Below, one piece after another: positions 8,788 through 16,984 of a DNA stretch of 64,000 bases (positions are counted from its first letter, which is position 1; each line of letters opens with the position of its first letter). The notes under the pieces are model-generated. The model saw only the letters and a list, made by a program, of their open reading frames with translations. It was not told where the DNA came from and did not search any database. Source of the DNA: Bordetella genomosp. 9 (lineage in GTDB: Bacteria; Pseudomonadota; Gammaproteobacteria; Burkholderiales; Burkholderiaceae_B); NCBI RefSeq assembly GCF_002261425.1, contig NZ_NEVJ01000003.1:434001-498000 (forward strand), given 5' to 3'. The position numbers were made by a program, and so were the translations under genes.

Positions 8788-9942
8788 TCAATGCGCGCGC
8801 TTGGAGGCCTCGACAGGGACGGGGACGGGCGCTTCGGATAGCTCGCGGAAGCGGCGCTGTTGCCGGAACAGCTCGGTGGCCGTCGCCATATCGACGGGGC
8901 GGCGTCCCTCGGCATCGGCGAAGCCGAGCAACCCGGTCGGACAGTGCCTGTCGTCCTCCCAGCCGGGATAGTCGGTGATCGGATACAGGCAGATGCCCAG
9001 GATGGGCAGACCCTGCGCCATCGCGGCCGCCGTTTCGTCGCAGACATAGCGCAGCCAGCCCGCGCGCCGTTCGCCTTCGGCGCCGGTTTCGGCGATCAGG
9101 ATGGGTCGTTCGTAGCGTGCGTGGACCCGCGCCAGCATGTCGCGCAGGGGCAGGTAGCCCGGCGTGTCGCGATGGATGGTCGGCCCGTTCAGATACCACT
9201 GGTTGTGCGGATAGAAGTTGACGCCGATGATGTCCAGGTACTCGGTCGCGCCGCCGAGCTCCGGCGCCATGCTGCCGCGCACCATGTCCCATCCCTGGTA
9301 CTGGGCCAGCGTACAGTGGTGGGCGGCGGCGCGATCCTCCGGCGTGGCCGTCGCGACGCGGATCATGGGGTCCGCCAGGACGAAGCGGGCGCGGACATCG
9401 ACCTGCCGGATGGCTTCGATCGCCGCCACGGTGCAGGCCGCGAGTTGGCGTTTGAGCTCATCGCCGCGGCCCGTTCCGCAAGGCGCGAAGTGGTTCATTT
9501 CGCCGCCTGCCCAGGCCCAGTAGGACAACTCGTTCACCGGGCAGTAGAAGGGCGTGCCCGGGCAGCGTTCGCGTATCAGGGCGGCGGCCCGCGCGGCATA
9601 GCGGGCGAAACGCTGCGGAAACCCCGGGCTCCAGATATCGAGGTGTTCGGGCCAACCGTAATGGCACAGGTCCCATATGACCTGCGTTCCGCCGCGCACG
9701 GCGGCATCGATCTGGCCGACAGCGCTGGTCCAGTCGAAGCTGCCGTCCTCCCGTTCGATGCGGTGCCAGCGCAGGCCGTCGCGCACGGTCCGGATGCCGC
9801 AGGCGGACAGCGCCTGGAAGTCGGCCAGCGCGTGGCGCGCATGACCGGTACTTTCCAGCAGGTCCAGGCGCCGGCCGTCCGGAAACTTCAGCGTCGAGCA
9901 CTCGAATCCGCCTTGCAGGAAACTGCGAAAAACAGCCGTCAT
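8788..9942 (-). CDS. Clan-A (TIM-barrel) glycoside hydrolase, GH1/GH5-like
   Basis: A 384-residue protein resembling beta-glucosidase-like clan GH-A enzymes. The pattern 'RWHRIEREDGSFDW' near residue 60 is typical of GH1-like barrels. The acid/base Glu is in 'PVNELSYW' (E138) and the nucleophile Glu in 'IAETG' (E285), so both catalytic residues are present. There is no signal peptide, so it should act in the cytoplasm or serve as a glycan-modifying enzyme. It lies 13 bp after the glycosyltransferase-Glf gene and 3 bp before the exporter gene. The family is shorter than typical GH1 (~450), and the substrate is not predictable. Confidence 0.78.
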   Translation of the reverse strand: MTAVFRSFLQGGFECSTLKFPDGRRLDLLESTGHARHALADFQALSACGIRTVRDGLRWHRIEREDGSFDWTSAVGQIDAAVRGGTQVIWDLCHYGWPEHLDIWSPGFPQRFARYAARAAALIRERCPGTPFYCPVNELSYWAWAGGEMNHFAPCGTGRGDELKRQLAACTVAAIEAIRQVDVRARFVLADPMIRVATATPEDRAAAHHCTLAQYQGWDMVRGSMAPELGGATEYLDIIGVNFYPHNQWYLNGPTIHRDTPGYLPLRDMLARVHARYERPILIAETGAEGERRAGWLRYVCDETAAAMAQGLPILGICLYPITDYPGWEDDRHCPTGLLGFADAEGRRPVDMATATELFRQQRRFRELSEAPVPVPVEASKRAH

Positions 9943-9955
9943 CGGTCCGCCCCCG

Positions 9956-12442
9956 TCATGCTACCGCCTGGGCCGCCAGCGCCGGCCCGGCGCGATGTTC
10001 GGCCTCGATGCGCCCATACGCCGCCAAAGCCTGCGCGACCACCTGGTCCATGTTGTAGTAGCGATAGGTAGCGAGCCTGCCGACGAACAGCACGTGCGGA
10101 CGCTCGTCGGCCAGGGCCTGGTAGCGGCGGTAAAGTTCGGCATTCTCCGGCCGCGGGACCGGATAGTAGGGGTCGCCTTCGGCGCTCGGGTATTCGTAGG
10201 TGACGCTGGTGCGGGGATGGCGTTGCCCGGTCAGATGCTTGTATTCGGTGATGCGCGTATAGGGCACTTCTTCCGCCGGATAGTTGACCACGCCGACCGG
10301 CTGGAACTGCTCCTGATCGTAGGTTTCGTGCCGGAAGACCAGCGAGCGATACGGCAACGCGCCGTGGCAGTAATCGAAGTACTCGTCGATGGGGCCGGTA
10401 TAGACCAGCCGCCGCGCCGGCACGGCGCCGCGCAGTTCGCGGTAGTCCGTTCCCAGGCATATGTCGACGTTCGGGTGGTCCAGCATCTGCTCGAACATGC
10501 GGGTATACCCCTGGTCCGGCATGGCCTGGAAGCGATCCGTGAAATAGCGGTCGTCATGAGACGTACGGGTGGGCACGCGCGCGGTGACGCTCTTGTCCAG
10601 CTGCGACGGGTCCAGGCCCCATTGCTTGCGGGTGTAGCCGCGAAAGAAGCGCTCGTACAGATCCCTGCCGACCTGCGACACCACAACGTCTTCGGCGGTG
10701 CGGATCTGCACATGCGTTTCGGCGCGCGCGGCCAGGAAGGCCTGGGCGGTTTCGCTGGTGAAGGGCCGTCTGTACAGCGTGGACAGCGTCGTCAGATTGA
10801 TGGGCATGGGCAGGAGCATGCCATCGACGCTGGCGAGCACGCGGTGTTCGTAGGGACGCCAGCCGGTGAACCGCGACAGATACTTCACGACCTGGTCGGC
10901 ATTGGTATGGAAGATGTGCGGGCCGTAGCGGTGGACGAGCACGCCGGCATCGTTGACGAAGTCGTAGGCATTGCCGCCTATGTGCGGGCGGCGATCGATC
11001 ACCAGCACGCGCTGGCCCAGGCCCGCGGCCAGCCGTTCGGCCAGCACGCAGCCGGCGAACCCGGCGCCGACGACCAGATAGTCGTAACGCGCCGTGGGCG
11101 AGCGGGACGTGCGCGGCGTCCGGGTGGGCTGCATCGGCTGCGTCGGCTGCGGCGCGCCTTCTCTGCCGGCGCTCCTGCCGTGCATCGGCACCACCGGCGC
11201 CGCGTTCGCGGGGGATGCCCCGGCCTGCGCTTCGGCGAGCCTCCCGGCAAGCCTCCCGGCAAGCCTCCCGGCAAGCCTTTCGGACATGTCCCGCCAGGTG
11301 CGGTCCCACGACATGCCCGCGAGCGCACGGTCCGCCTGGGCGGCCACCACGGCGGGCGCCAGCGCATCGCGCAGCGCCGCTTCGGCGGCCTGTACGAAGC
11401 TTTCGGCGTCATCGGCGATGCGCACCAGTGGGCAAGCGCCATAGCCGCGCTCGACGTCGGCGATGCGCGTGCTGACCACCGGCCGCCCGGCGGCGATGAA
11501 CTCGGGTGTCTTGGTCGGGCTGATGTATCGCGTGGACTCGTTCAGGGCGAACGGCATCAACGCCGCATCCCATCCCGACAGGTAGGCGGGCAGGTCGTTG
11601 TAGTCCTTGGGCCCCAGGTAATGGATGTTGGCGGCGCGCGGCAGCGTCGCCGGATCGATCTTGACGACCGGACCGATCAAGACCAACTGCCAGCCGGGAC
11701 GCGCCGCGGCGACGCGCGCCACCAGTTCGCAGTCGAAACGCTCGTCCAGGACCCCGTAGAAGCCCAGCCGCGGGTGCGGTATCGCGGCCTGGTCGGCAGG
11801 CTCGTCGCCGCACGTGCGGGCGCGGCGGAAATGCTCCACGTCGACGCTGCTGGGAAAGGCGTGGACGTTACGGTGTTTCCCACGCTTGGCCTCGTACAAG
11901 CTGTGCCCGCCCGTGAACACGATGTCGGCGCGCGCCAGCAGTTCGGCTTCACGCGCCGTAAGTTCCGGCGGCGCGCCCCGAAATGCGGAAAGCTCATCCA
12001 TGCAGTCGTACACCACCGTGCCGGCCGTCAGGTGGCCGGAGTAGCCGAGCGCCATGGGCGTGTAGTACCAGAGCAGCGCGGGCCTGATGGCGTCATCCGC
12101 GATGACGGTATCGAGCAGGCGCTGCAGCGTCGTCTCGGTTTGCTGCGCGTCCATGCCGGCGGGCAGCCGGGGCACCAGCACCGCAATGCCGCCATCGACG
12201 ATGCGCCGCTCCAGCCATGCCTCGCCGCCATCGGCGGCCAGGGGCTCCTCGAAGTAGTACACCCGATGCGATCGCGCAAACCGCGACAGCAGATGCTGCG
12301 GGCGCTGGTAGACGAAATGCCAACGCAGATGCGAGAAGCAGATCAGATCGGGACGCGCGGGCTGTTGCGGTGCGGGGCCGGTCGCGAGCGTCCAGGGCCG
12401 TGCGGTGTCGTCGTCGACACGCTGGGGAGCTTGGGGATTCAT
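9956..12442 (-). CDS. glf: Glycosyltransferase fused to UDP-galactopyranose mutase
   Basis: An 828-residue fusion. Residues ~30-400 are a GT-B glycosyltransferase ('DLICFSHLRWHFVYQRPQ' start, 'TKTPEFIAAGRPVVSTRI' donor-site region). A low-complexity hinge (~400-445) contains repeated 'AGRL' units. Residues ~450-815 are a complete Glf: FAD motif 'VVGAGFAGCVLAERLA', 'RPHIGGNAYDF', 'YGPHIFHTN', 'YTGPIDEYFDY' and 'GRLATYRYYNMDQV'. Glf converts UDP-galactopyranose to UDP-galactofuranose, so the fusion could make and use the Galf donor in one polypeptide. It is the first gene of the cassette, followed 13 bp later by the glycosidase. Glf is normally a separate ~370-residue enzyme. Confidence 0.9.
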   Translation of the reverse strand: MNPQAPQRVDDDTARPWTLATGPAPQQPARPDLICFSHLRWHFVYQRPQHLLSRFARSHRVYYFEEPLAADGGEAWLERRIVDGGIAVLVPRLPAGMDAQQTETTLQRLLDTVIADDAIRPALLWYYTPMALGYSGHLTAGTVVYDCMDELSAFRGAPPELTAREAELLARADIVFTGGHSLYEAKRGKHRNVHAFPSSVDVEHFRRARTCGDEPADQAAIPHPRLGFYGVLDERFDCELVARVAAARPGWQLVLIGPVVKIDPATLPRAANIHYLGPKDYNDLPAYLSGWDAALMPFALNESTRYISPTKTPEFIAAGRPVVSTRIADVERGYGACPLVRIADDAESFVQAAEAALRDALAPAVVAAQADRALAGMSWDRTWRDMSERLAGRLAGRLAGRLAEAQAGASPANAAPVVPMHGRSAGREGAPQPTQPMQPTRTPRTSRSPTARYDYLVVGAGFAGCVLAERLAAGLGQRVLVIDRRPHIGGNAYDFVNDAGVLVHRYGPHIFHTNADQVVKYLSRFTGWRPYEHRVLASVDGMLLPMPINLTTLSTLYRRPFTSETAQAFLAARAETHVQIRTAEDVVVSQVGRDLYERFFRGYTRKQWGLDPSQLDKSVTARVPTRTSHDDRYFTDRFQAMPDQGYTRMFEQMLDHPNVDICLGTDYRELRGAVPARRLVYTGPIDEYFDYCHGALPYRSLVFRHETYDQEQFQPVGVVNYPAEEVPYTRITEYKHLTGQRHPRTSVTYEYPSAEGDPYYPVPRPENAELYRRYQALADERPHVLFVGRLATYRYYNMDQVVAQALAAYGRIEAEHRAGPALAAQAVA
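11239..11274. repeat. Three perfect 12-bp tandem repeats inside the glycosyltransferase-Glf hinge
   Basis: Plus-strand unit GCCTCCCGGCAA occurs three times without a mismatch (11239-11250, 11251-11262, 11263-11274). Read on the minus strand it encodes the repeating tetrapeptide of the hinge (LAGR register). The unit length is a multiple of three, so gain or loss of copies would change hinge length without a frameshift. Confidence 0.9.
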
Positions 12443-12729
12443 GATCGCCTCGAGGTGATGACGGATGGGAAATGCCGTGCGAATGAGAAGCAGGATGCTG
12501 GCCGCGGTCCACGGACGGGGCGCTTGGGCGCGCGGATGTGGCCGCCCCTCGACGCAGCCGGCATGCCCAACGTGAAGCCGCTGCCTGTTCGAAGGTTGCG
12601 GGATATCCTCACTACAACGCGAAGTAAGTCATACTCAAGCTGGTCAAGGTAATATGAAGCACACTCACAAAACCTGCTCGAGCAGGGGCGGTGCAGGGAG
12701 CAATCTTGGCGTTTGCGGGAGGGGATCAC
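12443..12729. promoter_or_regulatory. Divergent intergenic region between the glycan cassette and the BLUF-EAL gene
   Basis: A 287-bp region without a supported gene, and the longest non-coding stretch in the window. It must hold the promoters of both divergent units. The part at about 12600-12665 is notably AT-richer than its surroundings and includes GGTAATATGAAG, a plausible -10 area for the photoreceptor gene. GGGAGGGG just before 12730 is that gene's ribosome site. I could not define a confident -35/-10 pair. Confidence 0.4.
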
Positions 12730-13944
12730 ATGCTATCGACGCTCATCTACCGCAGCCGCATACGCGGAAGCCTGTCCGCGGAAGAGCTGCATAAGCTGGC
12801 CGATGCGGCGGGCCGACGTAATCAGTCCCTGCAGGTGACCGGCATCCTGCTGTTCGATGGCGAACACTTCTTCCAGGTGCTGGAAGGCCCGGACGATCAG
12901 GTGGATGCGCTCTACAAATCGATCCTGCGCGATCCGCGCCACACCCAGGTCGTCCGCCTGCTGCGTGACCACGCGCCGTCGCGCCGTTTCGGCGGACATG
13001 CCATGGAGCTCTTCGACCTGCGCCTTTATCCCGCCGGTACCGTCCTGGACGCGCTGCTCGCCCGCGTGACGGCGCGCACCAGGCAGACCTACGACGACAG
13101 GGTGCTGAAGATCATCAAGGCCTGTGCCGCAGGCGAATGGAAAGACCATTTCGTCGAAGGCAGCGATGCATCGGAATGGACGTTCGCGCCGGGCGGCGAC
13201 GTTTTCGGCGCGGCGGGCGGCGTACCGATCGCCGGCCAGCCCTGCCAGTTCGCTTTGCAGCCCATCGTCGATCCGCTGCGCCGAGAGGTCAGCTCGCTGG
13301 AAGCACTGATCCGCAGCGCATCCGGCGGTTCGCCCGAAGCCTATTTCGCCTCCATCCCCAAGAACAAGCTTCACCAGGCGGACCTGGACGCGAAGGCCTA
13401 CGCCTTCGCGCTGGTCAACAGCATAGGCATCGGCGACTGCAAGGTGTCCGTGAACCTGCTGCCCATGTCGCTGGTGGCGGTGCCTGGCGCGGTCGATATC
13501 CTGCTGGAGCAGCTGGCACGCAACAACCTGGCGCCCGAGCAGCTCGTGGTCGAGGTGACGGAACAGGAGTTCATCTCGCGCCTGGACGGTTTCACCACCG
13601 CCATCACGCAATTGCGCCGCGCCGGGATCGGCCTGGCCATCGACGACTTCGGCGCCGGGTTCGCCGGCCTGTCGCTGCTGGTCGAATTCCAGCCCGAGAA
13701 GCTGAAGATCGATCGCAAGCTTATCCACGGCGTGCACGCCGACGGACCGCGCCAGGCCATCGTGCGCTCGATCGTCCAGTTCTGTGTTTCGCTCGGTATC
13801 ACGATCGTGGCCGAAGGGGTGGAAACCGCGGAAGACTGGTGCTGGCTGCAGGCGGCGGGTATAGAAAGGTTCCAGGGCTATCTGTTCGCCCGGCCGGCGT
13901 TGAACGGCGTCGCGCCCATCTGGTGGCCCAGCAGGAAATGCTAG
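12730..13944 (+). CDS. BLUF-EAL blue-light-sensing c-di-GMP phosphodiesterase
   Basis: A 404-residue protein. Residues 1-95 are a BLUF flavin photosensor with the photocycle Tyr7, Asn31 and Gln49 and Met92; the spacing matches AppA (Tyr21, Asn45, Gln63, Met106) exactly. The position of the semi-conserved Trp (AppA Trp104) is His90 here. Residues ~170-400 are an EAL phosphodiesterase with EAL at 191-193, 'EVTEQEF', 'IDDFGAG' (D305/D306), 'KIDR' (D328) and 'AEGVET' (E362), so catalysis looks intact. This is the BlrP1 architecture. The ATG at 12730 has GGGAGGGG upstream; an ATG at 12691 would add 13 residues before the BLUF fold. It is divergent from the glycan cassette. Confidence 0.93.
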   Translation: MLSTLIYRSRIRGSLSAEELHKLADAAGRRNQSLQVTGILLFDGEHFFQVLEGPDDQVDALYKSILRDPRHTQVVRLLRDHAPSRRFGGHAMELFDLRLYPAGTVLDALLARVTARTRQTYDDRVLKIIKACAAGEWKDHFVEGSDASEWTFAPGGDVFGAAGGVPIAGQPCQFALQPIVDPLRREVSSLEALIRSASGGSPEAYFASIPKNKLHQADLDAKAYAFALVNSIGIGDCKVSVNLLPMSLVAVPGAVDILLEQLARNNLAPEQLVVEVTEQEFISRLDGFTTAITQLRRAGIGLAIDDFGAGFAGLSLLVEFQPEKLKIDRKLIHGVHADGPRQAIVRSIVQFCVSLGITIVAEGVETAEDWCWLQAAGIERFQGYLFARPALNGVAPIWWPSRKC

Positions 13945-13981
13945 GGCCCGCGGGCGCGGACAGCCGCACCCCGGGCCTTGC

Positions 13982-14974
13982 TCAGTCCTGGCGGATGTTG
14001 CCCCTGCGGATGACGTCCGCCCATTTGGCGTCTTCTTTCTTCAGGTACTCGGCGAATTCGGCCGGCGTCGAGCCCACCGGCTGTACGCCCAGGTCATTGA
14101 AGCGCTTGCGGACGTCATCTTCCTTCAAGACCTGCACCAGGGTGTCGTGCAGCTTCGCCGCGACGTCATTCGGCACGCCGGCCGGCACGAACACGCCGTT
14201 CCACTCGTAGACCTCGTAGCCCGGGATGACCGTTTCGGCCACGGTCGGCACGTCGGGCAGCCGCGGCGAGCGCTGCGGCGAGGAAATCACCAGCGCGCGC
14301 ACCCGGCCGGCTTCGACCAGGGGAAAGGATGCCGCCACCGTGCTGAACATGAAGTCCACCTGGCCGGTCATCACGTCGGTGATGGCCGGGCCGCCGCTCT
14401 TGTACGGCACGTGCACCATGTCCAGGTTCAGCTTCTGGCGGAACAGCTCGGACGCCAGGCGCTGGACGGTGCCGCTGCCGCCGGAGGCGAAGTTGATCTT
14501 GCCCGGATGCGCCTTGGCCTGCGCGACCAGGTCGTTGACATCCTTGTACTTGGAGTCCGCCTTGACGATCAGGATGTTGGGCGCCAGCGACACCAGCGAC
14601 ACGGGCTGCAGTGCGGTGCTGGTGTAGGGCATCTGCGGAAACAGATGCGGGTTGATGGAGTAGGGCGTGGCGTCGTACAGCACCGTATAGCCATCGGGCG
14701 CGGCCTTGGCCACATACGCCGCGCCTATGGTGCCGCTGGCGCCGGGACGGTTTTCCACCACGACGCTGGTATTCAGCCTGGCTCCCATGCGCTGGGCGAG
14801 CAGGCGCGCGAGCGCGTCCGCCGAACCGCCGGGGGCGTAGGAAACCACCATGGTGATGGGACGCTCGGGGTATGCCGCATGGGCGGTCGCGGCGGCTCCC
14901 AGTGCCGCCGCCACGGCGACAGCGCGGGCCGCGTGCAGGATGGACGATGAAAGTTTGGTTCGGATGGCTGACAT
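13982..14974 (-). CDS. Bug-family periplasmic receptor
   Basis: A 330-residue TTT-type receptor. It has a Sec signal ending near 'ATAHAA', then 'YPERPITMVVSYAPGGSADA', the family block 'VVENRPGASGTIGA' near residue 75 and 'PDVPTVAETVIPGYEV' near 235. It lies 27 bp downstream of the SMP-30 gene and is the last gene of the operon that begins at 21825. It converges with the BLUF-EAL gene across 37 bp. The ligand is unknown; the neighbours suggest a sugar acid or hydroxy acid. Confidence 0.92.
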   Translation of the reverse strand: MSAIRTKLSSSILHAARAVAVAAALGAAATAHAAYPERPITMVVSYAPGGSADALARLLAQRMGARLNTSVVVENRPGASGTIGAAYVAKAAPDGYTVLYDATPYSINPHLFPQMPYTSTALQPVSLVSLAPNILIVKADSKYKDVNDLVAQAKAHPGKINFASGGSGTVQRLASELFRQKLNLDMVHVPYKSGGPAITDVMTGQVDFMFSTVAASFPLVEAGRVRALVISSPQRSPRLPDVPTVAETVIPGYEVYEWNGVFVPAGVPNDVAAKLHDTLVQVLKEDDVRKRFNDLGVQPVGSTPAEFAEYLKKEDAKWADVIRRGNIRQD

Positions 14975-15001
14975 GAGTGTCTCCTTTTTGATGTGTGGGG
15001 C

Positions 15002-15934
15002 TTACCTGCCGGGCAAGCCTTGCAGCCGCGACAGCGGCAACCCCGCGTTGGGCGCCGACGCGGTAAGAATGGAACCGGACACCGATTCGGTGCAGTAAAG
15101 CGTGCGGCGCTCCGGCCCGCCGAATGCGATATTGGTGGTCGACATGCCCTTGGGGCTGCGCCAGATGGTGATCGGCTCGGCACGATGATTGAGTAGCCAG
15201 ACGTAGCCCAGGCCCGGATTGCAGACCAGCAGGTTGCCCGCGCCGTCGACGGCAAGGCCGTCCGGACCGCTGGGACCATAGGACGTGAAGAACTGGCTGA
15301 CCTTGCTGACGCTGCCATCGGCCATCAGCGGCACGCGCCACACGCAATTGCCGCGCGTCACCGCCAGGTACAGCACGCGGCCGTCCGGCGACAGGGCCAC
15401 GCCATTCGGGCTGGGCACATTGTCCAGCAGCAGGTCGAGCTGGCCGTTCGGGCGCAGGCGATACAGGCGTCCGCCGGGATCGTGCAGTCCGCTCTGGCCC
15501 TGGTCGGTGAAGTACAGGTTGCCCTGCGCGTCGAAGATGAGATCGTTCACGCCGCGAAAGCGTTCGCTGTTGCGGCGTTCCAGGTAAGGCGCGACCTTGC
15601 CGGCCGCGATGTCCAGCAGCATCAGACCGTTCTTGTAATCGGTGATCAGCAGGCGGCCGGCATCCAGGAACTTCATGCCGTTGGGCTCGCCGTCGTACTC
15701 GACGATCAGGGTCCATGCGCCGGCCGCGTCGATCCTGAAGATCCGGCCCCAGGGGATGTCGGTCACGTACAGGTTGCCGGCGTCGTCGAACACCGGCCCT
15801 TCCAGGAAGGAATCCGTCACGGCGCCGCCGCGATTGGCATCGGCCCAGGCGCTGCGGCGCGCCTTGCGGTATGCGTCGGGCATGGCGGTCCATACCTCGA
15901 AGTCGACGACTTCGGGCGGGTTGATCAGGAACAT
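15002..15934 (-). CDS. SMP-30/gluconolactonase family lactonase
   Basis: A 310-residue six-bladed beta-propeller of the SMP-30/gluconolactonase/LRE type, which hydrolyses sugar or aromatic lactones. Visible blocks are 'FLEGPVFDDAGNLYVTDIPWGRI' (partly quoted; the Glu is the usual metal ligand), 'GVNDLIFDAQGNLYFTDQG' and 'PNGVALSPDGRVLYLAVT'; the Asn and Asp of these repeats also bind the divalent metal in the family. It has no signal peptide. It lies between two Bug genes and would open a lactone generated by the operon's oxidations. The precise substrate is not inferable. Confidence 0.88.
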   Translation of the reverse strand: MFLINPPEVVDFEVWTAMPDAYRKARRSAWADANRGGAVTDSFLEGPVFDDAGNLYVTDIPWGRIFRIDAAGAWTLIVEYDGEPNGMKFLDAGRLLITDYKNGLMLLDIAAGKVAPYLERRNSERFRGVNDLIFDAQGNLYFTDQGQSGLHDPGGRLYRLRPNGQLDLLLDNVPSPNGVALSPDGRVLYLAVTRGNCVWRVPLMADGSVSKVSQFFTSYGPSGPDGLAVDGAGNLLVCNPGLGYVWLLNHRAEPITIWRSPKGMSTTNIAFGGPERRTLYCTESVSGSILTASAPNAGLPLSRLQGLPGR

Positions 15935-15987
15935 GGTGCTTCTCCGTAGCTGTGCGCGCGCGCCGGCGGGCCAGCGCGCGGAGGGCG

Positions 15988-16956
15988 TTACTCCGCCTTC
16001 AGGCCCAGGTCTTTGGCCAGGGTGCTGTATTCGTCTATCTCGTGCGCCATCTGCGACTGGAAGGCGTCGCCGCAGGTGCTGCGCGGCTGCATGCCCAGCG
16101 CGTCCAGGCTTTTCGCGGTGCCCGCCGCGGACGCATAGGCGGCCGCGACCTGCTCGAGCTTCTGCCGCGCATCGGCCGGGATGCCGGCGGGGGCGAGCAC
16201 GCCATACCAGGCTTCGGCGGCGTAGTCTTTCACGCCGGCCTGGGCGAAGGTCGGCACGTCGGGCAATTGCGGCAGGCGTTGCGGGGCGGCGACGGCCAGC
16301 GCGGTCAGCTTGCCGGCCTCGACCTGCGGCAGCACCGAACCCAGGGTGGCGAACGAGCTATCGACCTGTCCGCCCATCAGGTCCGACACCGCCTGCGCCG
16401 CACCCTTGTATGGGATGTGATTCATCGACGTGCCGGTCAGCCGCAGGAATTGTTCGGTGTAGAAATGGCCGGAGCTGCCGGTGCCGGGCGTGGCGAACGT
16501 GTGCTTGCCGGGTTCGGCCTTGAGCCGGGCCACGAATCCGTCCAGCGTCTTCACGGGCATTGACGGCCCGACGACCAGTACGGTCGGGCTGACGGCCACG
16601 GCGCAGATGGGCGTGAACGAGCGCAACGCGTCGAACTTCACGCGGTCGCTGTAGAGCGCCGGAATCATGGTGTGATTGGTCGCACCGAACAGCAGCGTAT
16701 AGCCATCGGCAGGCGCCTTGGCGACGGCCTCCGCCGCCAGGATGGTATTGGCGCCGGGCCTGTTTTCCACGACGAAGGTCTGGCCCAGTGCCTGACCGGC
16801 GTAGGAAGCGAAGGATCGTGCCACCACGTCCGTGGGGCCGCCGGGAGAGAAACCGACGATGATGCGGACGGGCTTATCCGGATAAGCAGCCTGTGCGGTC
16901 GCGCTCCCAGCGACGAGCAGCAGCGCCGCGGCCAGGAAAGGGCGGGCGAGTTTCAT
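15988..16956 (-). CDS. Bug-family periplasmic receptor
   Basis: A 322-residue receptor with a Sec signal 'LARPFLAAALLLVAGSATAQA', then 'YPDKPVRIIVGFSPGGPTDV', 'VVENRPGANTILAAEAVAKA' near residue 65 and 'PDVPTFAQAGVKDY' near 240. Family length is normal. It lies 28 bp after the cyclase-family gene and 53 bp before the SMP-30 gene. It is one of four Bug genes in this operon, and the low identity of their ligand pockets suggests different ligands. Confidence 0.92.
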   Translation of the reverse strand: MKLARPFLAAALLLVAGSATAQAAYPDKPVRIIVGFSPGGPTDVVARSFASYAGQALGQTFVVENRPGANTILAAEAVAKAPADGYTLLFGATNHTMIPALYSDRVKFDALRSFTPICAVAVSPTVLVVGPSMPVKTLDGFVARLKAEPGKHTFATPGTGSSGHFYTEQFLRLTGTSMNHIPYKGAAQAVSDLMGGQVDSSFATLGSVLPQVEAGKLTALAVAAPQRLPQLPDVPTFAQAGVKDYAAEAWYGVLAPAGIPADARQKLEQVAAAYASAAGTAKSLDALGMQPRSTCGDAFQSQMAHEIDEYSTLAKDLGLKAE

Positions 16957-16984
16957 GTTGTCTCCTCAACGGTTTGCCGTTCGG

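Noticed and set aside
11239..11274. Possible CRISPR or satellite array
   Set aside because: The units are contiguous 12-mers without spacers and lie inside a coding hinge.
9995..12652. An 885-codon plus-strand frame opposite the glycosyltransferase-Glf gene
   Set aside because: It mirrors the codon bias of the minus-strand gene and shows no domain, while the opposite strand has complete Glf motifs.
13944..13981. Terminator between the BLUF-EAL and Bug genes
   Set aside because: AGGGCCCG and CGGGCCTT can pair only with a mismatch and there is no T tract, so I do not call it.
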